Shown: positions 8,523 through 15,725, counted from the first letter of the stretch. The stretch: DNA of 35,643 nt from DASQUK01 sp035641315 (GCA_035641315.1 DASQUK010000241.1:1-35643); one strand, 5' to 3'. A program made the numbers and translations. Notes: a model not told the origin generated them from the sequence alone.

Positions 8523-9575
8523 CTAGTCCAGCCGCGCCAGCGCGGCCCGGGCGGCCTCGGCCAGCAGCTCGACCTGGCCGGAGAAGCCCTCGAATCCCGA
8601 CGCCGCTCCCATGGCCCCGCCGCGGTAGCGGGCGTAGACCCCCTCGAGGATGCAGGCCAACTTCCAGTAGCCGAACGCGACGTAGTAATCGACGGCGCTC
8701 ACATCGCGGCCGGAGGCGGCGGCGTAGCGGTCCATGAGCTGCGCCCGGGTGGGGAAGCCCTCGGCCAGGGTGGGGGAGTCCAGCAGCGCCGGGTGGGCGT
8801 CGCCGGGCTCGGTCCAGTAGACGAGCAGCAGGCCCACGTCGGCCAAGGGGTCACCGAGCGTGCACAGCTCCCAGTCGAGCACTGCGGCGATCGCGCCGTC
8901 GGGTTCGAGCAGGCAGTTGTCCAAGCGGTAGTCGCCGTGGACGATCGTCGCCGCTCCCTGCTGGGGCACCCGGGCAGCGAGGGCGTCGTGGACTTCGTCG
9001 ACGACAGGCAAGTCCCGGGTCTTGGAGCTCTGCCACTGGCCGTACCAGCGCCGCAGCTGCCGCTCGATGTAGCCCTCGCGGCGGCCCAGCTCGCCGAGCC
9101 CGACCGCGTCCGGGTCGACGGCGTGGATGCGGGCGAGCACGTCGGCGAGCTGCCGACCGGCGTGGCGGCGCTGGTCGGTGCCCAGCCGCTCGGCGCCGGC
9201 GCGGTCGCGCACGACCAGCCCATCCACGTAGCCCATGACGTAGAAAGGCGCCCCGTTGACGGTGTCGTCGGTGCAGAGGCCGATCGTGGGCGCCACGGGC
9301 ACGTCGGTGGGCGCCAGGGCCGAGATGATGCGGTGCTCCCGGCCCATGTCGTGGGCCGTGGCCAGCACCTGGCCGAGCGGCGGCCGGCGCAGCACCCACG
9401 ACCGACCGCCGGTGTCGGTGACCCGGTAGGTGAGGTTGGAGCGGCCGCCGGCGATGAGTGCGAAGCGCAGCGGCGGCTCGACCTCGGGTGCGTGGGACTC
9501 GAACCACGCGGTGACCCCGTCGGGGTCGATGCCCTCGGGCACCTCGCTGGTCTCGATCGCGGACGTGTCGGCCAT
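8523..9575 (-). CDS. APH-family phosphotransferase (ACAD10-like)
   Basis: Aminoglycoside-phosphotransferase-fold kinase of 350 residues; the relatives in acyl-CoA metabolism clusters are usually mis-named resistance enzymes. Brenner motif HGDYRLDN is at 213-220 with catalytic Asp215. The metal-binding Asp is in VLDWELCTLGDPLADVG at about 234. A glycine-rich loop AGGRSNLTYRV and VLRRPP with the expected N-lobe pattern come first. Substrate unknown; antibiotic resistance is unlikely from these sequence features. Just upstream on the minus strand is a TACGGT box 9 nt before the ATG. It is transcribed away from the divergent thioredoxin gene. Confidence 0.87.
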   Translation of the reverse strand: MADTSAIETSEVPEGIDPDGVTAWFESHAPEVEPPLRFALIAGGRSNLTYRVTDTGGRSWVLRRPPLGQVLATAHDMGREHRIISALAPTDVPVAPTIGLCTDDTVNGAPFYVMGYVDGLVVRDRAGAERLGTDQRRHAGRQLADVLARIHAVDPDAVGLGELGRREGYIERQLRRWYGQWQSSKTRDLPVVDEVHDALAARVPQQGAATIVHGDYRLDNCLLEPDGAIAAVLDWELCTLGDPLADVGLLLVYWTEPGDAHPALLDSPTLAEGFPTRAQLMDRYAAASGRDVSAVDYYVAFGYWKLACILEGVYARYRGGAMGAASGFEGFSGQVELLAEAARAALARLD

Positions 9576-9584
9576 TGGAGGTTC

Positions 9585-9590
9585 ACCGTA
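9585..9590 (-). promoter_or_regulatory. Putative -10 box of the APH-like gene
   Basis: TACGGT on the minus strand, 9 nt before the ATG at 9575. A GGAGG-like run is absent on this strand between the box and the start. Weak on its own, but it matches the recurrent pattern in this window. Confidence 0.35.
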
Positions 9591-9654
9591 GTGGCACCCT
9601 GGCGTGACGGGACCGTTGCGTCCGGCTCGCGCACCGGCCGTCGGGACGAGTCCA

Positions 9655-9692
9655 TGACGTCGATAGCCTGGCGCGGATGCCTATCGACGTCA
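9655..9692 (+). promoter_or_regulatory. Inverted repeat across promoter and start of the thioredoxin gene
   Basis: A perfect 12-bp inverted repeat: TGACGTCGATAG at 9655-9666 and CTATCGACGTCA at 9681-9692. The 14-nt loop contains the ATG (9677). A TAGCCT -10-like box (9664-9669) overlaps the left arm and ends 7 nt before the ATG, so the mRNA probably starts at the ATG. As DNA it could be an operator; as RNA only the right arm would be transcribed if the gene is leaderless, so a mRNA hairpin is less likely. Confidence 0.5.
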
Positions 9693-10396
9693 CCGATGCC
9701 ACGTTCCAGACCGAGGTACTCGACCGGTCCCAGACGACGCCGGTCGTTGTCGACCTGTGGGCGCCTTGGTGCGGCCCCTGCCGTCAGCTCGGCCCGATCC
9801 TCGAGAAGGTCGTCGGCGAGACCGGCGGCAAGGTGGTGCTGGCGAAGGTCAACGTCGACGAGAACCCCCAGGTGTCGGCGGCGTTCCGCGTGCAGGGCAT
9901 CCCCGCGGTCTACGCGGTGAACGGCGCGAAGGTGGTCGACGGCTTCGTCGGCGCTCAGGGTGAGCCGGCCGTGCGCGAGTTCGTGGATCGGCTGCTGCCC
10001 AGCGAGACCGAGGAGGAGGTCGAGAAGCTGGTGGCGGCCGGCGACGAGCCGTCGCTGCGCCAGGCGCTCGACCGCCAGCCCGATCATCCTGGCGCCATCG
10101 TGGCGTTGGCCGAGCTGCTGGCCCGGCGCCGGAAGGACGGCGACACGGACGAGGCGCTGGCGCTGCTGGGGCGCATCCCCGAGACACCCGAGACCCGCCG
10201 GGTGGCGGCACTGGTGCGCACGGGCGGCGACGAGACCTCGACCGACGAGATCACCACCGAGCTCGAGGCGCTGCTCGACCAGGTCAAGGCCGACGAGGCC
10301 GCCCGGCAGCGCTACGTCGACCTGCTCGAGGTGCTGGGGTCCGACGACCCCCGGACCGCCGACTACCGCAAGCGCCTCACCGCCCGCCTGTTCTAG
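9677..10396 (+). CDS. CnoX/YbbN-like thioredoxin-TPR protein
   Basis: 239 residues: an N-terminal thioredoxin domain (1-110) and a helical TPR-like region (115-239). The active site is WCGPC with Cys32 and Cys35, both present; the cis-Pro region reads GIPAVYAV. E. coli CnoX (YbbN) is a chaperedoxin that holds unfolded proteins and hands them to GroEL; in some species it lacks the second cysteine, but here redox activity looks intact. Cytosolic, with no signal peptide. The gene is followed at 12 bp by the small HExxH gene, then the com genes. An inverted repeat surrounds its start. Confidence 0.88.
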   Translation: MPIDVTDATFQTEVLDRSQTTPVVVDLWAPWCGPCRQLGPILEKVVGETGGKVVLAKVNVDENPQVSAAFRVQGIPAVYAVNGAKVVDGFVGAQGEPAVREFVDRLLPSETEEEVEKLVAAGDEPSLRQALDRQPDHPGAIVALAELLARRRKDGDTDEALALLGRIPETPETRRVAALVRTGGDETSTDEITTELEALLDQVKADEAARQRYVDLLEVLGSDDPRTADYRKRLTARLF

Positions 10397-10408
10397 CCCG
10401 GGGTCCCG

Positions 10409-10741
10409 GTGCGGCTGGAGCGGCACGACGGTTACTGGATCCTGGTCGGACCGGCCGCGCCGGGGGCGGCCGCGACCACGCTGGGTCCCCTGATCCTCAT
10501 GCGTCCTCGCGCGGTCGGCAACGCCCGGCTGCTGCGCCACGAGCTGGTGCACGTGCGCCAATGGCGTAGGTACGGCGTGCTCGGTTTCCTGCGGCGCTAC
10601 TTGGGCGCCTACGTACGCTGGCGCGCCCGGGGCTACGGCCATCGGGCGGCCTACCGCCGCATCCCCCTCGAGATCGAGGCGGAGTGGCTCGCCCGCCGGG
10701 CACCCATCGAGGGACGCTGGGCGGCTCTTCGAAGCGGCTAG
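10409..10741 (+). CDS. Small HExxH metallopeptidase-like protein
   Basis: 110-residue protein starting at GTG 10409, 12 bp after the thioredoxin gene. Residues 43-51 read RHELVHVRQ: an HExxH zinc motif (His44, Glu45, His48). A basic helical stretch YGVLGFLRRYLGAYVRW follows, then PLEIEAEW (86-93) supplies glutamates that could be the third zinc ligand, as in gluzincins. No signal peptide or export signal is visible; the RRYLGAYV stretch might lie along a membrane. I recognise the motif, not a characterised family member, so proteolysis is inference. It could also be a non-enzymatic zinc protein. Confidence 0.72.
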   Translation: MRLERHDGYWILVGPAAPGAAATTLGPLILMRPRAVGNARLLRHELVHVRQWRRYGVLGFLRRYLGAYVRWRARGYGHRAAYRRIPLEIEAEWLARRAPIEGRWAALRSG

Positions 10742-10795
10742 CCTTCGGGCTTCGGACTTCCCCTCCCGACGTCCCTGCGCGCCCGGAGGGTTGCC

Positions 10796-11554
10796 ATGTC
10801 CGTCCCCTCTCCCGAGCTCCCCCGACCGCTGCCGCCGCGCACCTGGCGGGACCACCTGTCCGACCTGGCGGAGTCGTTGGACCTGTCGCCACGGCGACTG
10901 GTGGTTGGAGCGGTGGCCCTGGCCTGCGTCGGCGTCCTGGGTTGGCGGCTGCTCGCCCCGCCCGCACCTCCGGCCGAGATGCGGCTGCCGTTCGCTGGAT
11001 CCGAGCCCGGGTCGGGGCAATCGGCGGCCGACGACTTGGCGGACGGCGCCACCCCGGCCCCGAGCAGCGACGAGGTGGTCACCTCGACGACCGCCGCCAC
11101 CGAGGTCGTCGTCCACGTCGCCGGCGCTGTGGCGTCCCCAGGCGTCCAACGCCTGCCCATCGGCAGCCGCGTCATCGACGCGGTCGATGCGGCCGGAGGC
11201 GCGCTCCCCGACGCCGACCTCCCCCGGTTGAACCTCGCCGCGTTGCTGATGGACGGCCAGCAGGTCTACGTGCCCAAACCGGGGGAGCAGCCCCCGCTCG
11301 TCGCCGGAGCCGGTGGGCCGCCGGGAGCCGGTCCGTCCGGAGTCGCTGGCGACGCGCCCGGCAGTCTGGTCAACCTCAACACGGCCACCGCGGAGCAGCT
11401 CGACACGCTGCCGGGGGTGGGCCCGTCGACGGCGGCGGCGATCATCGCCCACCGCGACCAGAACGGGCCGTTCACGTCGGTGGACCAGCTGCTCGACGTA
11501 CGCGGGATAGGCGAGGCGAAGCTCGAGCAGCTGCGCGACCTCGTCACGGTCTGA
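10796..11554 (+). CDS. comEA: Competence protein ComEA (SLBB + helix-hairpin-helix)
   Basis: DNA-binding protein on the outer face of the membrane that captures transforming DNA for ComEC. 252 residues: cytosolic N-terminus, one transmembrane segment (about 35-55), a linker, an SLBB/soluble-ligand-binding domain (VVVHVAGAVASPGVQRLPIGSRVIDA...), a Gly/Pro linker, and a C-terminal HhH pair (LVNLNTATAEQLDTLPGVG, then FTSVDQLLDVRGIGEAKLEQL). An excellent GGAGGG lies 5 nt before the ATG. comEC starts 12 bp after its stop. Confidence 0.94.
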   Translation: MSVPSPELPRPLPPRTWRDHLSDLAESLDLSPRRLVVGAVALACVGVLGWRLLAPPAPPAEMRLPFAGSEPGSGQSAADDLADGATPAPSSDEVVTSTTAATEVVVHVAGAVASPGVQRLPIGSRVIDAVDAAGGALPDADLPRLNLAALLMDGQQVYVPKPGEQPPLVAGAGGPPGAGPSGVAGDAPGSLVNLNTATAEQLDTLPGVGPSTAAAIIAHRDQNGPFTSVDQLLDVRGIGEAKLEQLRDLVTV

Positions 11555-11566
11555 GGGACCGCCGAG

Positions 11567-13435
11567 GTGTCCGACCGTTGGGTGGTCGTGGTGGCCCTGG
11601 CCACGTTCGTCGGCTCGCTGGTGGTGGCCGACGGCCACATGCCCGGTGCCCCCCTGGGACTGGCGCTGGCGGTCGTCGCCGTGGCCCTGGCGCTGCGGCG
11701 GTCGGCCGTGGTGTGCCTGGCGACGGCGTTGCTGGCGGGATCCCTGGGACAACGATCGCTGGACGGGCTGGCAGCGCCGCTCGACACCGGCCCCGTCACC
11801 ACCGAGGTGACGCTCGTCGGCGACCCGGTCCCAGACGGCCGGGGCGGGGTGAGCGTGGACGTGAGACTGGGCGGGCGGCGGTTGCGGGCCCACGCCCGAT
11901 TGGCGCCGGCCGCCACCCTCGACGACCGCCTGGCCGGCGAGCGGGTGCTGGTCGTGGGGGACGTGAAGCCCCCGGGTCCCATCGAGTCCGGGCTGCGCTA
12001 CCGCCACCTGGCCGGGCGCCTCGACGTGGACGCGGTCGCGGGCTGGCAGCCCGGCGACGGCGTGACTCGCCTGGCCAACGGGCTGCGCCGCACCCTGGCC
12101 CGGGGCGCCGAGGTGCTGTCCGATCGCCACGCCAGCCTGCTCGCCGGCCTGACTCTGGGCGACGACCGCGACCAACCGGCCGACATGACCGATGCCTTCC
12201 GGGCGGCGGGGCTGACGCACATCTTGGCCGTGTCCGGCCAGAACGTTGCCTTCGTCATGGTGCTGGTGGCGCCAGCGTTGTCGCGCCTCCGCTTCGGTCC
12301 CCGGCTGGTGGCGACGCTGGGCGTGTTGGGGGCGTTCGCGTTGGTCACGCGGTTCGAGCCGTCGGTTCTCCGGGCGACCGCCATGGCCGCGGTGGCCGCG
12401 ACCGGCGCGGCGCTCGGCCGGCCGGCGTCGACGCTGCGGGTGCTGGCGCTGGGTGTCACCGGCATCCTGCTGATCGATCCGTTGCTGGCGACTTCGTTGG
12501 GCTTCCGGCTGTCGGTGGCCGGCGCCGCCGGGATCGTGGTGGGGGCGGCCCGGCTCCACCCGGTGCTGCCAGGACCCCACCGGCTGGCGGCCCCGCTGTC
12601 CGTGACCCTGGCCGCCCAGCTGGCGGTGGCGCCCCTGCTGGTGGCCAGCTTCGGGGCCGTGCCGGTGGCGTCGTTGCCGGCCAACCTGCTGGCAGTGCCG
12701 GCGGCCGGCCCCGTCATGGTGTGGGGACTCACGGGCGGTCTGGCTGCGGGGTTGGCCGGCGACACCGTGGCGACGGCGGTGCACGTTCCCACCCGGGTGC
12801 TGCTGGCCTGGATCGACGGAGTAGCCACCGCCGCCGCCCGCTGGCCCCTGGGCGAGCTGCATGCGAGCCACGTCGCCTGGCTCGCAGCCGGGGTCGTCAC
12901 CGCGGTGGCGGCCCGGCGCTGGGCACGCCGTGCGTCGGTTGCGCAGGGGTTCGCCGGGCTCGTGGCCGTCGTGGTCCTGGTGCACGCCGCTGCGGCCAGC
13001 GGCGGACCGGCGGTCATCGACGGCCAAGCCCTCGGCGCCGGGGCCACCCTGTGGCAGGCCGGGGGAGCAGCGGCGCTGATCGTCGACGGACGCGCGCGGG
13101 AAGAGGCGGTGCTGGGCGGGTTGCGGGATCGTGGCGTGGCCCGGGTCGATGTCGTCGTCCTCGGGACGGCGGCCCAGGGTGCAGCGGACGTCGCCACGAC
13201 GCTGCGCCGTCGCTGGCCGAGCGTCGTGGTCCTCGGGCCCGAGGATTCGGACTCGACCGGGCCCCGAGAAGACGGCCTGGGCTCCATCGCCGTGCCGCCG
13301 GCGGGCACCGTGGTCGAACTGGGCGGCCTGCGCTTGACCGTTACCGCCAGCTCCCGCGAGCGGCTCGAGGTGCTCATCGACGTCCGCGAGCGGTCGCCCG
13401 AATCGGCGCGGTCACCGCCTCGGGCCGGCCAGTAG
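11567..13435 (+). CDS. comEC: ComEC/Rec2 DNA-uptake channel with a degenerate C-terminal domain
   Basis: Inner-membrane channel carrying single-stranded DNA into the cell during transformation. 622 residues starting at GTG. N-terminal membrane helices, an OB-like soluble part (~75-160), then the competence domain with HILAVSGQNVAFVMVL and a series of helices through ~residue 470. The last ~130 residues align in position with the metallo-beta-lactamase-like domain, but where HxHxDH should be the text is VVVLGTAAQGAADV, with no histidines, so the metal site is gone. The length is shorter than classical ~750-residue ComEC. Directly follows comEA. Channel function plausible; nuclease activity in this protein unlikely. 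Confidence 0.92.
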   Translation: MSDRWVVVVALATFVGSLVVADGHMPGAPLGLALAVVAVALALRRSAVVCLATALLAGSLGQRSLDGLAAPLDTGPVTTEVTLVGDPVPDGRGGVSVDVRLGGRRLRAHARLAPAATLDDRLAGERVLVVGDVKPPGPIESGLRYRHLAGRLDVDAVAGWQPGDGVTRLANGLRRTLARGAEVLSDRHASLLAGLTLGDDRDQPADMTDAFRAAGLTHILAVSGQNVAFVMVLVAPALSRLRFGPRLVATLGVLGAFALVTRFEPSVLRATAMAAVAATGAALGRPASTLRVLALGVTGILLIDPLLATSLGFRLSVAGAAGIVVGAARLHPVLPGPHRLAAPLSVTLAAQLAVAPLLVASFGAVPVASLPANLLAVPAAGPVMVWGLTGGLAAGLAGDTVATAVHVPTRVLLAWIDGVATAAARWPLGELHASHVAWLAAGVVTAVAARRWARRASVAQGFAGLVAVVVLVHAAAASGGPAVIDGQALGAGATLWQAGGAAALIVDGRAREEAVLGGLRDRGVARVDVVVLGTAAQGAADVATTLRRRWPSVVVLGPEDSDSTGPREDGLGSIAVPPAGTVVELGGLRLTVTASSRERLEVLIDVRERSPESARSPPRAGQ

Positions 13436-13438
13436 GTT
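13433..13438 (+). promoter_or_regulatory. Putative -10 box within the comEC stop
   Basis: TAGGTT begins with the comEC stop codon TAG (13433-13435) and ends 7 nt before GTG 13446. This would give a leaderless transcript of the next two genes, separate from comEA-comEC. Confidence 0.4.
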
Positions 13439-13445
13439 CCCAGCA

Positions 13446-14072
13446 GTGATCGACTCCGCGTTGCCGCCCGTGCCGCGCGTCGAGCTGACCCTGCAGTTGG
13501 GTGAGTCGACGTTCGACTTGCGGTGGCGGGCCCTGGTGGCGGCGACGGTGCCCGCGCCCCGGTTCGGGCGGGAGAGCGAGGTGCTCGCCACGGTCCGGGC
13601 CGCCGCTCATGCGGGCGCCGACCTGGCCGTGGCGTCGCTGTCGCCCCAACTGGTCGGTCCTGCGGCCCGCGGCGGTGGCGTCCCCGTCGCCGTCAGGGTG
13701 TCGTCGCGGGAGGCGGCGGAAGCGGCGTTGCGGGCCGGGGCGGCGCTGGTGCTGGTCCCGGTCGGTCTCGCCGCTACGGCGGCCGAGGCGGGGTGGACGG
13801 CGGCGCTGCTGGTCGAGGACCTCGACGCGATCGACGGAGCCCGATCCCTGGCAGCGGACGGTCACATGCCGCTGGCCGTCGACACGTCCGGCCTCCCGCC
13901 CACGGAAGCGCTGGCGGTCGAGTCGGCCGCCATCCCCTCGGGGTGCCGGCTGGTGTGCACGACCGACGTGCGGCGGACGCGCCGCGTGGTGGAAACCGTC
14001 GCGGCGCTGCTGGCCGCGCGACGCGACCCGTCCGACCTCCGCGACCCGTGCGAACGGGGGGCCGGGCCGTGA
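13446..14072 (+). CDS. Unrecognised protein, possibly dihydropteroate-synthase-like
   Basis: 208 residues from GTG 13446, cytosolic, Ala/Val-rich with alternating strands and helices as in a TIM barrel. The order of stretches recalls DHPS: LVAATVPAPRFGRESEV where DHPS has its NVTPDSF loop, AHAGADLAVASLSPQ where it has the GAD...GGEST strand, and AVRVSSREAAEAALRAGAALVLV where it has SVDT...AL.AGA. Catalytic residues (the Asn-Thr-Pro-Asp loop and the STRPG motif) are missing, and it is shorter than DHPS (~270). So folate synthesis is unlikely. Its stop overlaps the holA start by 4 bp, implying coupled expression with the clamp-loader subunit. Fold call is a guess from pattern; gene call is solid. 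Confidence 0.6.
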   Translation: MIDSALPPVPRVELTLQLGESTFDLRWRALVAATVPAPRFGRESEVLATVRAAAHAGADLAVASLSPQLVGPAARGGGVPVAVRVSSREAAEAALRAGAALVLVPVGLAATAAEAGWTAALLVEDLDAIDGARSLAADGHMPLAVDTSGLPPTEALAVESAAIPSGCRLVCTTDVRRTRRVVETVAALLAARRDPSDLRDPCERGAGP

Positions 14073-15073
14073 CGGCCGTGCGCCTCGACGCCCCGGTGTA
14101 CCTGGTCCGTGGCGACGACGACGTGATCCTTCGGGACGCCGCCCGGGAGCTCATCCACCGGCTCCTGGGCGACGTCGACCCCGGGCTGGCGGTCGAGGAA
14201 ATCGGCCGCGACCGCTTCCAACCGTCGGACGCCTCGGAGCCGACCATCGCACCCCTGGTCCAGGCCGCCCAGACGCCGCCCTTCCTGACCGAGCGCCGCA
14301 TCGTGGTCGGACGCGACCTCGAAGTCTTCACCCGGGCGGAGCAGGTGGCGCCGCTGGTCGCCTACCTGGACGACCCGCTGCCGACGACGTCGTTGGTGCT
14401 CGTGTGGGCACAGGGCCGCGTGCCCAAGTCGTTGATCGACGCCGTCAAAGGCTGTGGTGGGGAGCAGGTCGACACAAGCCCGGGTCGCAAGGTCGCGGCC
14501 TGGGTCGACGAGCAGCTGGCCGCGGCCGGGCTGAAGCTCGACCGGGCGGGCACCGACCGCCTGGTGGCCTGGCTGGGCGACGACCCCCAGCGGCTGGTGG
14601 GGCTGATCGGCACGCTGGTCGGGGCGTTCGGCGAGGCTGCTCGCCTGGGGGTCGAGGACATCGAGCCGCTCCTCGGCGAGGGCGGCGGCGTACCCCCGTG
14701 GGAGCTCACCGACCCCCTGGACCGGGGCGACATCGCCAAGGCGCTCGCCAAGCTGCGGCGGATGCTGGACGGCGGTGGCCGGCATCCCCTGGTGGTGATG
14801 GCCACGCTGCACGGTCACTACGCGCGCATGCTGCAGCTCGACGGGGCCGACGTGCGGGGGGAGAAGGATGCGGCGACGCTGCTCGGGCTCCGGGGATCGA
14901 CGTTTCCGGCCCGCAAGGCGCTGGCGCAGGCCCGCCGGCTCGGTCACGACCGGATCGTCGAGGCGATCTCGCTGATCGCGGCCGCCGACCTCGACCTCAG
15001 AGGTGGCAAGGCGTGGCCCGAGGACCTGGTGCTCGAGGTCCTGGTGGCCCGGCTGGCGCGCTTGGCTCGCTAG
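14069..15073 (+). CDS. holA: DNA polymerase III delta subunit
   Basis: Clamp-loader delta subunit that opens the beta sliding clamp during replication. 334 residues. YLVRGDDDVILRDAARELI opens the N-terminal AAA+-like domain; the QTPPFLTERRIVVGRDLEVF and LVLVWAQGRVPKSLIDAVKG stretches, then WLGDDPQRLVGLIGTL, and a C-terminal collar domain ending DLRGGKAWPEDLVLEVLVARL match the family. It starts with GTG in a GTGA overlap with the upstream gene; a longer in-frame open stretch to 13523 is an antisense-free shadow of that gene. It is the last gene of the comEA-comEC run and converges on rpsT, a common order (comEC-holA-rpsT). Confidence 0.93.
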   Translation: MTAVRLDAPVYLVRGDDDVILRDAARELIHRLLGDVDPGLAVEEIGRDRFQPSDASEPTIAPLVQAAQTPPFLTERRIVVGRDLEVFTRAEQVAPLVAYLDDPLPTTSLVLVWAQGRVPKSLIDAVKGCGGEQVDTSPGRKVAAWVDEQLAAAGLKLDRAGTDRLVAWLGDDPQRLVGLIGTLVGAFGEAARLGVEDIEPLLGEGGGVPPWELTDPLDRGDIAKALAKLRRMLDGGGRHPLVVMATLHGHYARMLQLDGADVRGEKDAATLLGLRGSTFPARKALAQARRLGHDRIVEAISLIAAADLDLRGGKAWPEDLVLEVLVARLARLAR

Positions 15074-15079
15074 CCGATG

Positions 15080-15127
15080 CTTCTGTCAGCGCTCACCCGC
15101 GATATGGCGAGTGAGTTCTGACAGAAG
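15080..15127. terminator. Long hairpin between holA and rpsT
   Basis: Perfect 10-bp arms CTTCTGTCAG (15080-15089) and CTGACAGAAG (15118-15127). Inside, CTCAC pairs with GTGAG after a 2x2 internal loop, and CGC with GCG, around a 6-nt loop. It sits between two convergent stops (15073, 15136), so it can end transcripts from both sides. No U-run follows on either strand. Confidence 0.75.
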
Positions 15128-15135
15128 GAGAGGGA

Positions 15136-15441
15136 TCAGGCCTCGGTGGCCTCGTCGGCCTCGGTTGCCTCGCTCGTGGTCCCGGAAGCCTGGCTGACCC
15201 TGGCCCGGAGGCGGGCCTTGCGCCGCGCCGCCTGGTTCTTGTGGATGACGCCCTTGGCGGCCGCCGAGTCGATCCGCTTGACGGCTAGCCGCAACTTGGC
15301 CTCGGCGTCTTCGTCACCGTCCTCAGCAGCGACGACGGCGGCCTTGACGCGGGTCTTGAGCTCGGAGCGCACCGCCTTGTTGCGCTCGTGGCGCACGAGG
15401 TTCTGGCGGTTGCGCTTGATCTGGCTCTTGATGTTCGCCAC
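15136..15441 (-). CDS. rpsT: 30S ribosomal protein S20
   Basis: Primary-binding 16S rRNA protein of the small subunit. 101 residues from GTG 15441: ANIKSQIKRNRQNLVRHERN opens exactly as S20 does, with KRIDSAAAKGVIHKNQAARRKARL near the C-terminus. An acidic Ala/Glu/Thr tail (about the last 15 residues) extends past the usual end. AAGGAG lies ~10 nt upstream of the GTG, whereas the open frame reaching 15615 crosses the leader. Strong promoter at 15593-15621, so the leader is about 145 nt and holds a hairpin element; S20 is self-regulated in E. coli, but no such site is shown here. Confidence 0.96.
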   Translation of the reverse strand: MANIKSQIKRNRQNLVRHERNKAVRSELKTRVKAAVVAAEDGDEDAEAKLRLAVKRIDSAAAKGVIHKNQAARRKARLRARVSQASGTTSEATEADEATEA

Positions 15442-15505
15442 GGGCGGGACTGCTCCTTCGAGGACTGTCTGAGAACTCACGCGGCTGCGGCCTGCGTTCC
15501 TGTGC

Positions 15506-15572
15506 TTCCCGCTCTTGCCGCCTCCGGCGGCGGGCCGCTCCGGCCACGGCCTCGCTGCTCGCTCGGCCTCAG
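15506..15572. repeat. Intergenic palindromic repeat, copy A (rpsT leader)
   Basis: 67 bp that aligns along its whole length with copy B at 15661-15725: TTCCCGCTCTTGC, hairpin 1, GGGCCGCTC, GGCCACGG, and a final CCTCAG. Hairpin 1 here is GCCGCC-TCC-GGCGGC (15517-15531). Copies lie in the same orientation on either side of the divergent rpsT/lepA promoters and fall in the leaders of both genes. Confidence 0.6.
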
Positions 15573-15592
15573 TCAAGTGAAATAGCCGGGAC

Positions 15593-15621
15593 AGGCTAGC
15601 GGCGGGGCCCGGCAATTGTCA
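15593..15621 (-). promoter_or_regulatory. Promoter of rpsT
   Basis: On the minus strand GTGACA (15616-15621; 5 of 6 to TTGACA) and TAGCCT (15593-15598) are separated by 17 bp, the ideal spacing. Start of transcription is expected near 15586, some 145 nt before the rpsT GTG. It is the best-formed two-box promoter in the window. Confidence 0.65.
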
Positions 15622-15646
15622 CCTCCGGAGCGCCCACCCCCCGCCG

Positions 15647-15652
15647 GTACGC
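15647..15652 (+). promoter_or_regulatory. Putative -10 box of lepA
   Basis: TACGCT on the plus strand, divergent from the rpsT promoter 26 bp away. Predicted start near 15659 gives a ~76-nt lepA leader that consists almost entirely of repeat copy B. No good -35 seen. Confidence 0.4.
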
Positions 15653-15660
15653 TAGACATG

Positions 15661-15725
15661 TTCCCCGCTCTTGCTGCTTCGCAGCGGGCCGCTCAGGCCA
15701 CGGGCAGGCTGTCGCCTGCCCTCAG
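15661..15725. repeat. Intergenic palindromic repeat, copy B (lepA leader)
   Basis: 65 bp matching copy A (15506-15572). Its first hairpin is GCTGC-TTC-GCAGC (15673-15685): compared with copy A, the stem has C-G replaced by T-A, a compensatory change that keeps pairing. The shared GGGCCGCTC-GGCC block follows. Confidence 0.6.
15702..15721 (+). promoter_or_regulatory. Hairpin adjacent to the lepA ribosome-binding site
   Basis: GGGCAGGC-TGTC-GCCTGCCC is a perfect 8-bp stem with a 4-nt loop, the last part of repeat copy B. The Shine-Dalgarno run AGGAG begins only 3 nt after it, and the ATG is at 15735, so folding may affect access by the ribosome. Confidence 0.5.

Noticed and set aside
8523..9575. 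Aminoglycoside-resistance enzyme
   Set aside because: The Brenner motif and Asp are shared with the wider kinase fold, and the sequence fits the ACAD10-like group rather than known resistance phosphotransferases.
8699..13027. A 1442-codon open frame on the minus strand
   Set aside because: It lies antisense to the CnoX-like, HExxH, comEA and comEC genes and overlaps the APH-like gene in another frame. Its translation is low-complexity Arg/Gly/His-rich, as expected in GC-rich antisense frames.
10684..13449. A 921-codon plus-strand open frame
   Set aside because: It runs across the comEA and comEC genes in another frame and gives Arg/Gly-rich text with no family pattern; comEA/comEC are recognisable.
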